A DNA stretch of 64,000 nucleotides from the NCBI GenBank assembly GCA_030323885.1, contig CM059202.1, positions 45,960,849 through 46,024,848 on the forward strand. The letters are read 5' to 3'. The first letter of the stretch is position 1. Every line of letters starts with the position of its first letter. Of this stretch, positions 33,724 through 44,439 are shown piece after piece. The position numbers were made by a program, and so were the translations under genes. Under the pieces are notes generated by a model, which worked only from the letters and a program-made list of their open reading frames with translations, ran no database searches and had not been told where the DNA came from. The DNA is from Branchipolynoe longqiensis (taxonomy: Eukaryota; Annelida; Polychaeta; Phyllodocida; Polynoidae).

Positions 33724-34413
33724 ATAGGGCTGTTACATTACGACGCATCGCGCAAACGTACCATGATGTATGTGAATTTTTGCCGCTCTGTCGGGATGTG
33801 TCGTTATGCGTTACGCGTGTATTAGGCACGTTGGTATATGTCAATGTAAGTCAACGTTTGTCGACATACGGCAGTGCACGTCAGGGGGCCGGCAATGTTG
33901 TGTGCATGCACAAAACTTTCGACGTATGACAACGCATGGGTGCTTACGTTACGCCTACGTTCGGCATACATTGAGACATGTTAGACGCGGCGTGAGCATT
34001 TTGCTGGTGGATCGGGTGCACCCCGTGTGTTGGCATGCGTTACTCACACGTTACGCAATGCCGAAATGCGCTGGATTGTCATTGGACTTGCACTGCTCAT
34101 GCGCTCTCATACATTGTGCAACACATTTAACGGTCGCCAGCGGAATGTTAGGAGTGCATTATGCCAACGCTAGGTAAACGCTGCATGCGCGAGAGGCACG
34201 TTAGCCACATGTTGTGCCAAACGTTTTTAGTTTTTTTCCTCATGCGTCCATATACGTTACCACTACGTCGGACCGACGCTACACTTACATCCACTATGTT
34301 GTGCTGAAATCCAACTTTTCCCCCGTGCCGAAAAGTTTGACGGATCTTGATGTAAAAAAGTGATTTTACGCGTTGGCGACGCGCTTGCGCGATTCGTTGT
34401 AATGTGACAGGGC
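33724..34413. mobile_element. Harbinger-type MITE inserted in the SINE
   Basis: The left end GGGCTGTTACATTACGACGC and right end, reversed, GGCCCTGTCACATTACAACG are inverted repeats continuing about 33 bp through CGCGCAA. The interior is rich in ACGTTACG-like words. The flanks are A/T-rich trinucleotides (TAATA before, TTA after), as expected for a Harbinger target. Confidence 0.8.
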
Positions 34414-34965
34414 CTTAGCATGCACTTTCCCACAGACAACAGACTTCCGATCCCATCATTAGGCCGCACAATACAAAACACTTTTGATGGGATCCAACAA
34501 TGGCCGGGTTTCTCGCATTTGTTATTGGTGATTGGATCCACTGATTTGCATATTTACAATATAATATATATGTGTATTGGAGATATGTTATATCTTTTTG
34601 AAAAAAGAAGAGAGAAAGACAAAGGAAGAATGAAGTGTTTAAAGACATGCAATACCATGTGATGCATACTCACCAAGTGCATAATACTTTTGTTGAACTG
34701 GAATTGTATGCAGTTACTATTACAACTAATAGTTCATTTATATTATGCTTCTATTATCGAACAGGATTTGCATGTGGTTATTATTGCAACTGATAGTTTC
34801 ATTTATGCACCAACAAACTGTACTGAACGGCCGGAAGATCAGTGTTCTGGCACTGACAAAAGACATTATTCACTGAATAAAATACATTTAGTAAAGATGG
34901 TTAAAAAAATATATAAAAAACATACCACAGCCTTTGATGAACCAGTTGTGGACCACTGGTTTGCA
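34414..34965 (-). mobile_element. RUDI-like SINE remainder, interrupted a second time
   Basis: 34417-34440 (GCATGCACTTTCCCACAGAC) follows directly from 33723 in the uninterrupted copy at 10223. The next SINE block (CACAGCCTTTGATGAACCAG) appears only at 34925. The 480 bp between them is an unidentified insertion or rearrangement containing CTTCCGATCCCATCATTAGG and its partial reverse (TTTTGATGGGATCC). Confidence 0.7.
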
Positions 34966-35389
34966 GACAGATGCGGACAACTACCGTATATACGCGAATA
35001 TCAGTCAACTTTGAGTATATAACTCAAGGTGTATTTTATAAGGAAATATCTGGACTTAGGCCTAACTCGACAATAGGTTGGTTGACCTTCATTGAATTTA
35101 CTGACAAATTGAACTTCATTCATACACATGCACAAATATTCAACAAGATGACAACGCCGTTGGTCACTCAAAAACCTTCACAGTCAGACTCGTCATCAGA
35201 CTCCTCCAGTAACTGCAGTCCCTGCTCATGACTAAGAGCATCGCTGTAATATTCATCAACAGCGTCAATGTCAATGTCATCAGAGTCATCAAGAAATGAT
35301 GGAAGCGTACTTTCCTGTCTTCATCGTTATTACGTCTATGCGATTCAACTAAAGAGACCAGAAAAGAACCGGCCATTCACTGCCTATTA
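34966..35389. other. Unassigned sequence
   Basis: No ORF above background and no known repeat recognised. Confidence 0.35.
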
Positions 35390-35790
35390 TAATATATTAG
35401 GTTTATTGTTATAATCTACCTTACATTAGTTTGAACTAACATTGCAACCATACAACATTAATTTTGGCATGATTGTCAAAATGCTAATCATTCTCATGGC
35501 CACCAACTTTGAGAAAGCCATTAAGCAGGAACCACTAATAAATTACGTCAATCTTCTGACCTCATTAGCCTTGCCCTGATTCTAACTACCAGCTTAGTCA
35601 GGCTCCAGGAGGCTACCTACATTAGTAGGTCAGCCTACATCACGTGACCATCACGATATGGAGATCTGGGTCATAGCTACGGGGAGTTTTGGCAAGCTTG
35701 TTGAAATTATTTTGGGTTCTTTCAGTTCAAATTGCTCCAAAGTTGGCCATTTTGCATGAAAGTTACTCCAGACTAGGAGACGCATTCCTG
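35390..35790 (+). mobile_element. Relic of the long-subtype TTAA MITE
   Basis: Matches the reverse complement of the extra segment of copy B (26240-26600): TTTTGGCAAGCTTGTTGAAA, TTCAAATTGCTCCAAAGTTG, CATTTTGCATGAAAGTTAC. The termini are lost. Confidence 0.7.
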
Positions 35791-35797
35791 CACTATT

Positions 35798-35870
35798 TTT
35801 GTTTGTTGTTGTTGTTTTACGTCCTAGGAACATCTAAGGTCATATCAGGACGGGCACTATGTTGAGTACC
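35798..35870 (-). mobile_element. SINE family A tail fragment
   Basis: TTGTTGTTGTTTTACGTCCT and AACATCTAAGGTCATATCAG. Confidence 0.7.
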
Positions 35871-36324
35871 TATGCTGTGTGCTATACATGTGTCTGCACT
35901 CGCGCAGTGCGTGTCTTTTGGGACATATACGGTACCTGTTTTTTGGTTCATTACTCCATAGCCATTTCATCACCAAAAAAAGTGAAATCAGTGAGACGAA
36001 GAATTAACTTCAGGTAAAGATTTTTGTTATTGTCGTTTACGAGGTTTTGCATGTGAACTCTTGAAATATTTACTTTATTATTTCTTTAAACAACGAAAAT
36101 CTATTGAATAGTAGGTTATAATTTTAAAATTGATATATTTATCTAAAATAAATAAGGGCATCGGAGAATGGAACCTTAATCGGTAACAGCACCAGGTGGT
36201 GGAATAACCACAGACTTCAGATATTTAAGCGCCATCTTTTTTTAACACCAGACAGTAGATAAAGGCAAAGCCGGATTGATTGATGGGTGTTTTATGTGCG
36301 AGCAACAAATGAGATCACATCAGG

Positions 36325-36640
36325 AAAGACCAGACGGGATGGCCGAATGAGTTAGAGCGTCCATCTCCCGTGTTGGTAGATCATGGGTTAGAATCCTGGT
36401 TGAGTCAAACCAATGACTTAAAAATTGATACTTGTTGCTTCCTAGCCAGACGCTCGGCATTACTAGGATAGGGCAAGGAGCAGTGGAATGAGGAACACCA
36501 ATTGTCCATGATTGAAATTTCCCCTGCTTAAACAACTAATATACAACAAACAAAAAAAATTACGCCTACCGACTTGTGACAGTGCGCACTTAAGTCAGCT
36601 GTATAGTGTTGCTCTACTGAGGTGCCATGCTGCTGGCACA
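36325..36640 (+). mobile_element. Chimeric SINE: family A head, family C 3' end, family A fragment
   Basis: 36325-36477 is a family A head and early body (GACGGGATGGCCGAATGAGT; GGGTTAGAATCCTGG). 36478-36545 switches to the family C 3' end (AGTGGAATGAGGAACACCAA ... CTGCTTAAACAACTAAT). 36565-36640 is a family A mid-body piece on the minus strand (ACCGACTTGTGACAGTGCGC). It may be template switching during retrotransposition or a later rearrangement. Confidence 0.65.
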
Positions 36641-36774
36641 CCATATTAGTTTATATTCCATTGGAATATCATATTATTGTGACGTAAGTGCTGTATGGTG
36701 TTGACCTTACATCGAGCATGTAGGCGGGTAGGGTAGGCTGGTCGCAATAATGGTCCTAGCTAAGCCCATTTATT

Positions 36775-37080
36775 ATTTTCTTGAAGATTTATACTGCCTA
36801 TCATGGATAAGTCTGAATAGACTTGTTTTCACCATTAGACAGTTTGTTGATAGAAAGCCCGAGCCTACACTTTTACCGACCCAAGGCATTTTTAACCTCC
36901 CACACCACATAGACATGGTATGAGAGCAACCAGCCTTTGATGACACTGTAAATTTTACACAGCGGTGGAAATCCAAATTGGCAGAGGTTGAGGGAGGGAA
37001 TGGGGAATTGAACCACCAACCTTCAAATTAGGAGTCCGACCTAGAAAAAAGTCAGACACTCTAAGCACTCTGCCACAGAA
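36775..37080 (-). mobile_element. SINE family C copy
   Basis: Minus-strand copy with the full order of blocks. The head near 37030-37075 in minus reading is AGAGTGCTTAGAGTGTCTGA. Confidence 0.82.
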
Positions 37081-37307
37081 AACACTTTTATTAAGAGAGC
37101 AGTATTATTAATGGAGTCTTGATATAATTGCTTCATGGAAGACCAGTGGCTCGGCGCTGGACAAAATACCTATATTCGCTGAATAAAATGAACGTTTACA
37201 ACAACAACATGTCCTGATATCAATCAAATAAATTGGAGACAAACGTGGGATGCTATAACTTTACGTTATATTTCTTTTTGATTTATGTGATTTGCTTGCG
37301 TGTGTGT

Positions 37308-37620
37308 GGATTGGTTGGTTGGTTGTTGGAGCTTTACATCCTGGCAACATCTAAGGTCATAGCAGGACGGGTAACTACAGAATTGTGACGGTGCACACTC
37401 ATGATGACTGTATTGTGCTGCCCCACTGAGAGACCAGGCCGCCAGCACCATGACCTGATATCCCACTCAGTCACATTATCCTGACACTGAGCTAACCAGT
37501 CATTGCCCTATCCTAATAATGCCGAGCACCTGGCTAGGAAGCGACAAGTATCAATTATTAAGTCATTGGTTTGACTCGACCTGGGTTCGAACCCGTGTGT
37601 TCGAATCCCACAAGCTACCA
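37308..37620 (-). mobile_element. SINE family A copy, near full length
   Basis: GGTTGGTTGTTGGAGCTTTA at the tail, then the full body. The head contains GGGTTCGAACCCGTG (B box) followed by a second TTCGAATCC, so the head end is rearranged. Confidence 0.82.
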
Positions 37621-37809
37621 TTGTTATCCTTGGTGTGACTTCACCGTTTGTAACCTGTTTGCTGATTGATTGAGCCTTGGAAAATAATCATTTTTAATCA
37701 GCGAATAAAGATATTTGTTCAGCTCCGAGGGACTGGTATTCTTGCCATATTATGTTACATTCATTCGCCTGAGTAATATAGTCTAAAATTAACAACAATT
37801 TGCTATAAA

Positions 37810-37870
37810 GAAGATCGGTTGGTTGTTGTAGTTTTACGTCCTTACAACATCAAAGTCATATCAGGACCGG
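37810..37870 (-). mobile_element. SINE family A tail fragment
   Basis: GGTTGGTTGTTGTAGTTTTA to CATATCAGGACCGG. It ends where a TIR element begins. Confidence 0.7.
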
Positions 37871-37878
37871 TGTTGTGG

Positions 37879-38346
37879 TTTCCCAGGGACACCAGTTTGC
37901 GAGGGACACATCACTTCTGCACATGCGTCAAAATCGAACAGCATCGTCACTAACCTTATAAATTTAATATAATGTTTTTGGTAAAGATGTTTTCTATATG
38001 TGTACCAAGCGATTTGTTTCTAGATGGTGTAATTTTAGAGATATTTGACTTCTTCTGTATTTTCTGTATGAACATTGCTCACGACCATTGACAATGCCTT
38101 GAGTTTGACGGTACGCACAGTGCAAAACGTTAGTTTTATTCAAAATTAATAGAATTCAAGAACCCTAACCTTATAAATTTAATATAGTCTTAATGGTAAA
38201 GATGTTTTCTATATGTGTACCGAGCGATTTGTTTCTAGATGGTGTAATTTGAGAGATATTTGACTTCTTCTGTATGAAGATTTGCTCGCGTCCGTTAACA
38301 ATGCATTTGAATGGAAGTGTCCCTGCCAAACTGGTGTGCCTCGGAA
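37879..38346. mobile_element. TIR element with duplicated interior (about 468 bp)
   Basis: Left end TTCCCAGGGACACCAGTTTG and right end reversed TTCCGAGGCACACCAGTTTG; similarity extends about 30 bp. Inside, a block of about 120 bp (GTAAAGATGTTTTCTATATG, GATTTGTTTCTAGATGGTGT) occurs twice in direct orientation, at 37960-38080 and 38170-38275. No target duplication was confirmed; a hAT-like origin is only a guess. Confidence 0.6.
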
Positions 38347-38399
38347 TCCGCATCACCGGCTACAAAGAAGAAGAAAAAACAGTTCTGTTACCCAAGAGG

Positions 38400-38931
38400 A
38401 TTCTGAGGAAACAGGGGGTGCATTTTATATTGTCAATGTCAAGGTCAGAGTGACTTTGTAGGCCTACTAATAAGTAATATTTTTTTTAATTGTATTGAGG
38501 CTGTATTTATACTGTCCATAGCATATAAGCCCCGGGTACCCAGGCTTGTTTTCCACGCTGGCCAGTTGTAGTGTTGTGTTATCCTACCACACAGTAGCTG
38601 CTGATAAGTAATTTGATTGCTTGCATTTCAGTAGCAGATAGATAATTGGTTGGTGTAGTTAGTAGCCTATGTTTAAATTTTCTTGGCATATATGTATTTT
38701 ATTTTGTTCTAGTCTTACTACTAGACTAGCCTAGTCCTATTTACATATCATAGACTTTTACATAGCTGTGTGGTGTGTTATCTGGTTACTTTTGACATGG
38801 TTACCTTCCATTGGGGATCCCGCTGGTGGGCCGTGACATATCACATGCCCCTTTGCAGTGCAGCTTAGTAGGGGGGGTTCCTAGCCTTATTTTGCACAGA
38901 TATTTTTTGTAAGTTTTTAGGTCAGGTGAAT
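38400..38931. other. Unassigned sequence
   Basis: No gene or repeat recognised. Confidence 0.35.
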
Positions 38932-39489
38932 ATAGGCGTGTTCAGCCAAGGCGAATACTACAAATCGAATTAGCGGACCGTTCACACGGGCAGTACTTGG
39001 GGCCGGAAATCGAAATCTGCGCATGAGCAAGTCCAGCCTGACCAGCACCAGTTTTCGCTTAGGCAACGTCACCACGAGAGAGTGAGTTCGACCTAGATAT
39101 GTATGTACTGAATCGTATTGGTTTGGAACGGTCAAAACTTCTGCTGGGCAGTGAAACCCTACAAATAAATCATGAAAAAAATATATACATGTGCACCTCT
39201 AGCAGGTTCATAGAGCAAATTTACCGGAAAGTCAACACACTCAGGTCTCGACTGTCACGTCCTTAATCCGCCTCACGTAAGCCCGTTGCATTCACACAGG
39301 CAAAATAAATCGATTCACAGAAATCGACTCACGTAAACTACCTCCAGAGGCGGTTTACAGTATGCGCATCACAGAAATCGATTCAGCCCTAATTCGACTC
39401 AGACGCCCGTTCACACACGAAATGTGCGTCGAACTAGGCAAGTCGCTTTCTACGAATCGATTTACATTGCCCGTGTGAACACGGCTTAT
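38932..39489. mobile_element. Candidate MITE of about 560 bp
   Basis: The left end ATAGGCGTGTTCAGCC and right end reversed ATAAGCCGTGTTCACACGGG are imperfect inverted repeats. GTTCACACGGGCA words and AAATCGATTC palindromes recur inside. The ends recall Harbinger-type termini (…GTTCACAC). Confidence 0.55.
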
Positions 39490-40260
39490 GAAGTTATTCT
39501 GTTAGTAGAATTTGGTGCAGATTAAATCCTAACTATACTTTGGTGCAGATGGGATAAAAACAGATATAATATGGTGTTTGCTGCGGCTTCCTTAGGCGAC
39601 AGTTAAAACAAACGTCTATTGTGTTTTATGACAAGCGCACGATTCATGGCCAGACATGTAACATATATTTCACAGTTTACGGCACATTTCCCCTATGTTG
39701 ATGATCACCGCTCTTTGATATGTGGACAGAACATATTTATGGAGTGTGCTTGCATGCTCCCGATAACGTCAACCATCTTGTACATTCAAGACGGGCGCAG
39801 CTGCCAATTGTTTTGATGTTCCTCCAGTTGCTGTCGCTGGAGGAGTTATTTAGTGGCGTCGCCTGTAGCAGGTGAGATAGTCTGTGAGATAATTGATGGT
39901 GACGTGGGTTGTGGATAATTCACTCTGCTCACATATTATTGTCCATTCGCTGGCATCTCCCTTTGATGAAGAACGTGCTCAGAGGAAAGGAAGTGACGCT
40001 GGTTGAGTCACAGCGTCCTGTTTACTGCCCAGTAAGTAGGTCAAGTCAACCTCGTAGTGTACACTGGGTATTGTACTGCCGTTCTTTTTTGGCGGTGGGG
40101 GGGTAAATTAATTTGATTCATATATATCCTTTGTCAGTACCGTAGCACTGGTCTTCCGACCGTAAGTGTTACAGGTATATAGGTATTGACGCAAACATTT
40201 TTACGTGGTTTATTTAGTAAATTGAAGTGTGAAGTAAATTCTTAAATTGAAGCGTACACA
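39490..40260. other. Unassigned sequence
   Basis: No convincing ORF or repeat. A G-run (GGCGGTGGGGGGG) is at about 40090. Confidence 0.35.
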
Positions 40261-40265
40261 ATGCA

Positions 40266-40580
40266 AAAACCCAGCCAACATGCCCTGGTGGGCCCTACAT
40301 GGGTTGTCAATGGGCGAGCTGGGCACAGCTGGGCATGGGCTCCAGGTGGGCTCTGAAGTGGGCGTGAGATGGGCCCCACATGGGCTAGATTCCCAGCTTT
40401 TAAAAAAAGAAATCATATTTTCTCTAAGATATAGTGAACATATTCAATAACTGAGATAGGCCCACATGGGCTAGCCCACCTGGGCTCCACTTGGAGCCTG
40501 TGGGCAAATTTAGCTGGGCCCCAGATGGGCTGCCCATGTGGGGCCCACCCAGGGCCTAGATGGGAATGCTGGCTGGGAAG
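40266..40580. mobile_element. MITE made of TGGGC/GCCCA words (about 310 bp)
   Basis: Left end CCCAGCCAACATGCCC and right end reversed CCCAGCCAGCATTCCC. The interior is packed with CATGGGC, TGGGCTC and GGGCCCA words so that it can fold extensively. No coding capacity. Confidence 0.7.
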
Positions 40581-40594
40581 TAATGAGTATGAGG

Positions 40595-41335
40595 CGCATT
40601 AAATCCACCCCCACCTCCACCTCTATCCCCATCCCCACCTCCACCCCTACCTTCACATCCACCTCCACCCCACCTCTACCTCCACCTCCACTTTCTCCTC
40701 CACCCTCAACTCCACCTCCCCCCTCAACTTCACCTCCATCCTCAACTCCACCTCCTCCTCCACCCCGACCTCCACCTCGACCTCCACCCTCAACTCCACG
40801 TCCACCTCCACCCCCATCTCCACCTCATCCCCATCTCCAGATCCACCATCAATTCCCCCCCACCTCCACTCACCCCACCCCACCTCACCCCCATCTCCAC
40901 TTCCACCGTCACCTCCACGTCCTCCACCTCCACCTCCCCCTCATCCCCATCTCCATATCCACCGTCACACTCAACCCCACCTCCCACCCCACCTCCACCT
41001 CAGCCCCACCACCCACCCCACACCTCCACCGTACCGCTACACTCCTTCCCCACCCACACACCCACCCTCAGCACTACCCCTACATCAACCCTCACCCGCA
41101 CCTCCACATCCAACCCAAACCCAAGCTCCACCTCCACCTCCACCTCCACCTCCACCCTCACCTCCACCTCAGCTCCCACACCTCCACCCCCACATCCACC
41201 CTCAACCCTACTATCACATCAACCCTCACCCGCACCTCCACCCCCACCGCAACCCCCAACCCCATCCCCCAACCTCCAACCCCCATCCCACCCCGACCCC
41301 CACCCCCACATCCACATCCACCATCCCTACCTCCG
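40595..41335. repeat. CCACCT-rich pyrimidine microsatellite
   Basis: Almost continuous CACCTCCACC-type sequence. The 297-codon Pro/Thr/Ser-rich ORF at 40538-41431 arises from this composition and is not called as a gene. Confidence 0.92.
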
Positions 41336-41427
41336 TCTAATTTGTTTTTAATGAAGGACCAAATCTGGCTAAGCGTTTTATTTTTGAAAGTATTACGCCT
41401 TCATCGAACTATGCCGCTTTCACTTAA

Positions 41428-41491
41428 ATGACGTCCTGATATGACCTTAGATGTTGCTAGGACGTAAAACAACAACAAACAAACAAACAAA
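41428..41491 (+). mobile_element. SINE family A 3' end fragment
   Basis: CGTCCTGATATGACCTTAGA, TGTTGCTAGGACGTAAAAC and AACAAACAAACAAAC; useful for defining the tail. Confidence 0.8.
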
Positions 41492-42150
41492 CTTAAATGA
41501 CGTCTCGCTGTGTGGGGATGCATCAATGTAGATGGCACCCTCAATGGGTCCCACGACAACCTCGCGTCTAGAGAGGTCTGGCTCCTCCGTCTTCACCCAC
41601 CCACACACTGTCTTCCACAATGCTAATTCCCCAGCCGCTAACCACGCGACCTATTCAGCCGAGAAAGACGCACAGAGCCATTCCGTTTGATGGAAATGAC
41701 ATTCTTCCACTAATAGGATTCTGCCTTTACATCCAGAGTCAGTCCCGCCCGAGAATACTGCAATCCCTCCTTCAGTGCAGCTTCTTTAGACAATTGTGCC
41801 ATTTCATTTGCTGACACCCACCATCTATCGATCTCCATCTCCTGCCAGCGCAGATGCTCGCATTGATTCGCTCGCCTTTTTTTCTCTCTCTCATACGCCG
41901 AACATGGTGGAATCTTTGCCTCAATTGTGGGCTTTCTCGCGAAAACTAAGGCGGCCGTAGATTATCGGCAATGCTTTGCATAATGAGATCGCGTGAGAGT
42001 TTGCGGTGTAATTGCCTTAATGGATCGACGGAGCAAAGCCGCGTTTGTTTTAAGGATGTCTAATAAAAATGCAGAATGGGTTTCTGATCCAATCGCCGTG
42101 CGCTGAATGACCCATTAGGACTCTCAGAGATTCACGTCCTGAATGAGACT
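41492..42150. other. Apparently unique sequence
   Basis: One of the few stretches with balanced composition and no match to repeats in the window. It includes GCTTTGCATAATGAGATCGC and TGTAATTGCCTTAATGGATC. No long ORF. Confidence 0.4.
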
Positions 42151-42159
42151 AGACTGTGA

Positions 42160-42206
42160 GGTGTGGGGGGTGGGGGGTGGGGGGGGGGGGGGGGGGGGGG
42201 GGGGGA
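42160..42206. repeat. Poly-G tract
   Basis: GGGGTGGGGGGTGGGGG followed by about 25 consecutive G. Confidence 0.95.
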
Positions 42207-42293
42207 GAGGAAGAATGGGGAGCTAGAAAGGCGGGTGTAGGGTGGGGAATTAATCAGGTAGGACAGGGTGGACATTATATCTATGTGGAAGGC

Positions 42294-42603
42294 TTAGTTC
42301 TTGGAGTTTTACGTCCTGGCAAAATCTAAGGTCATATCAGGACGGGTACCGACTTGTGACAGTGCGCACTCATAGCGACTTTATAGTGCTGCCCCACTGG
42401 GAAATCAGGCCTACTGCCAGCACCATGACCCAATATCCCGCTCAGTCACATTATCCTGACACTGGGCTAACCAGTCCTTGTCCTGTCCTAGGAAGCGACA
42501 TGTATCAATTTAGTAAGTTACTGGTTTGACTCGACCGGGAACCGAACTCCCAGCCTTCCGCATGTGAGGCCAGCGCTCTACCGATTATCACACCAGGCCC
42601 GGT
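42294..42603 (-). mobile_element. SINE family A copy (first of a tandem pair)
   Basis: Tail TTGGAGTTTTACGTCCTGGC, body, and head in minus reading GATAATCGGTAGAGCGCTGG. It is preceded by CTATGTGGAAGG (about 42280-42292) and followed by CCATGTGGAAGG, a target duplication. Confidence 0.85.
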
Positions 42604-42618
42604 CTCCATGTGGAAGGT

Positions 42619-42958
42619 TTTGTTTGTTTGTTGTTGTTTTACATCCTAGCAGCCTCTAAGGTCATATCAGGACGGGTACCGACTTGTGACAGTGCGCACC
42701 CATGGTGACTGTATAGTGCTGCCCCACTGGGAGACCAGGCCGTCAGCACCATGACCGGATATCCCACTCAGTCACATTATCCTGACACTGAGCCAACCAG
42801 TCCTTGCCCTATCCTAATAATGCCAAGCACCTGCCTAGGAATCAACAAGTATCATTTTTAAAATCATTGGTTTGACTCAACTAGGTTTCGAACCCACGAT
42901 GCCATGGGCTACCAACACGGGAGATGGACGCTTTAACTCATTCGTCCATCCCGTCTGG
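42619..42958 (-). mobile_element. SINE family A copy (second of a tandem pair)
   Basis: Complete copy with exact 14-bp target duplication TCCATGTGGAAGGT at 42605-42618 and 42959-42972. The head subtype differs from that of its neighbour, so this is a separate insertion, not a tandem duplication. Confidence 0.92.
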
Positions 42959-43008
42959 TCCATGTGGAAGGTGTGAGGTCGTGTGGTGACGGTTGAGTAG
43001 GGGTGGAA

Positions 43009-43385
43009 ATAAACTGATAGGTGGCGCTGTGAATGGGGCAATGCAGTGGTGAACTGATAGGTGTCACTGTGAATGGGTTAATGCAGTGGTGAACTGATAG
43101 GTGGCGCTGTGAATGGGTTAATACAGTGGTGAACTGATAGGTGGCGCTGTGAATGGGTTAATACAGTAGTGAACTGATAGGTGGCGCTGTGAATCGGTTA
43201 ATGCAGTGGTGAACTGATAGGTGGCGCTGTGAATGGGTTAATGCAGTGGTGAACTGATAGGTGGCGCTGTGAATGGGTTAATGCAGTGGTGAACTGATAG
43301 GTGGCGCTGTAAATGGGTTAATACAGTTGTGAACTGATAGGTGGTGCTGTGAATGGGTTAAAACAGTGGTGAACTGATAGGAACA
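43009..43385. repeat. 40-bp minisatellite array
   Basis: About nine units of GAACTGATAGGTGGCGCTGT plus GAATGGGTTAATGCAGTGGT. Confidence 0.96.
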
Positions 43386-43754
43386 ACAGGTACTACAACT
43401 GAACGTGGGGTACAAAAATTGAACGCGGCATACTACAATTGAACACGGCACACACCCAGGCAATCATTTCGCTTACTTTGCAATTCATCTTAATACAAAC
43501 TCAATTAACCCTTCGAAGCCAAAAGCCTAGCCACGCCCATACCTACATCCAGTATTTACACACACACATTGGTCTTAATTACTACTCATTGTAACTACTG
43601 ACCGCCCCTCCTCCATGTGAAATCTCCCTGTGTGACGTCATTGAGGAGGAGGAAATGACGTCATTTAGCCAATTGCAATAACAGAATAAACTATTAACAT
43701 CAGCCATTTTGTTTACTGTGCTGAAATGGAATGTTGGTTGGTTGTTCGCAAAAC

Positions 43755-44090
43755 TAGTATTGTGGTTGTTGGGGTTTTACATCCTGGCAATATCTAAGGT
43801 CATATCAGGACGGGTACTTACAGACTTGTGACAGTGTACAGTCATGGCAATTTTATAGTACTGCCCCACTGGGACCACCAGGCACACTACCGACACCATG
43901 ACCTAATATCCCACTCAGTCACTTTATCCTGACGCTGAGGAAACTAGTTCTTGCCCTGTCCTAATAATGCCGAGCGCTTGGCTAGGACGCGATAAGTATA
44001 CATTTTTAAGTCATTGGCTTGACTCGCCCAGCGTTTGAATCCGAGGATCTACTAAAATGGGAGACGGACGCTCAAACTCATTCGGCCTTG
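43755..44090 (-). mobile_element. SINE family A copy, near full length
   Basis: GTTGTTGGGGTTTTACATCC at the tail, full body, and a head ending in GGAGACGGACGCTCAAACTC. Confidence 0.85.
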
Positions 44091-44155
44091 AAATGGAAAG
44101 AGATGGCATCAACCTTCAGAATCTTGTTAGCATTTTTTTAGTTCGCAATCTCACA

Positions 44156-44396
44156 ACCTTACTATAAAAAGGTTCTATCTGACAAAATGCTGCTTTCAAG
44201 ATAATGAGGACTGAAGCTGTGTAACTGCATGATAGCAAAGCAGATAGAACAATATTATTTTTAATATATCTCAGTGAAAGATACCAGTTGAGAAACAGTT
44301 GTGTAACTGCATGATAACGTTTTGTAGATAGAATATTTTTACATCCATAACAACAATTCGGTCAGTTTGTCAGATAGAACCTTTTTATAGTAAGGT
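44156..44396. mobile_element. Short TIR element (241 bp)
   Basis: Perfect or nearly perfect 31-bp inverted ends: ACCTTACTATAAAAAGGTTC at the left, with the same at the right when reversed, both continuing TATCTGACAAA. The interior contains a repeated GTGTAACTGCATGATA. No ORF. The flank TCAC is present on both sides but the exact target duplication is unclear. Confidence 0.8.
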
Positions 44397-44439
44397 CACG
44401 ATGTGCTAAAACTCAGGTGTTAGCGATCAATGGTCCTCA

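Noticed and set aside
40538..41431. 297-codon proline-rich ORF
   Set aside because: Made almost entirely by the CCACCT microsatellite.
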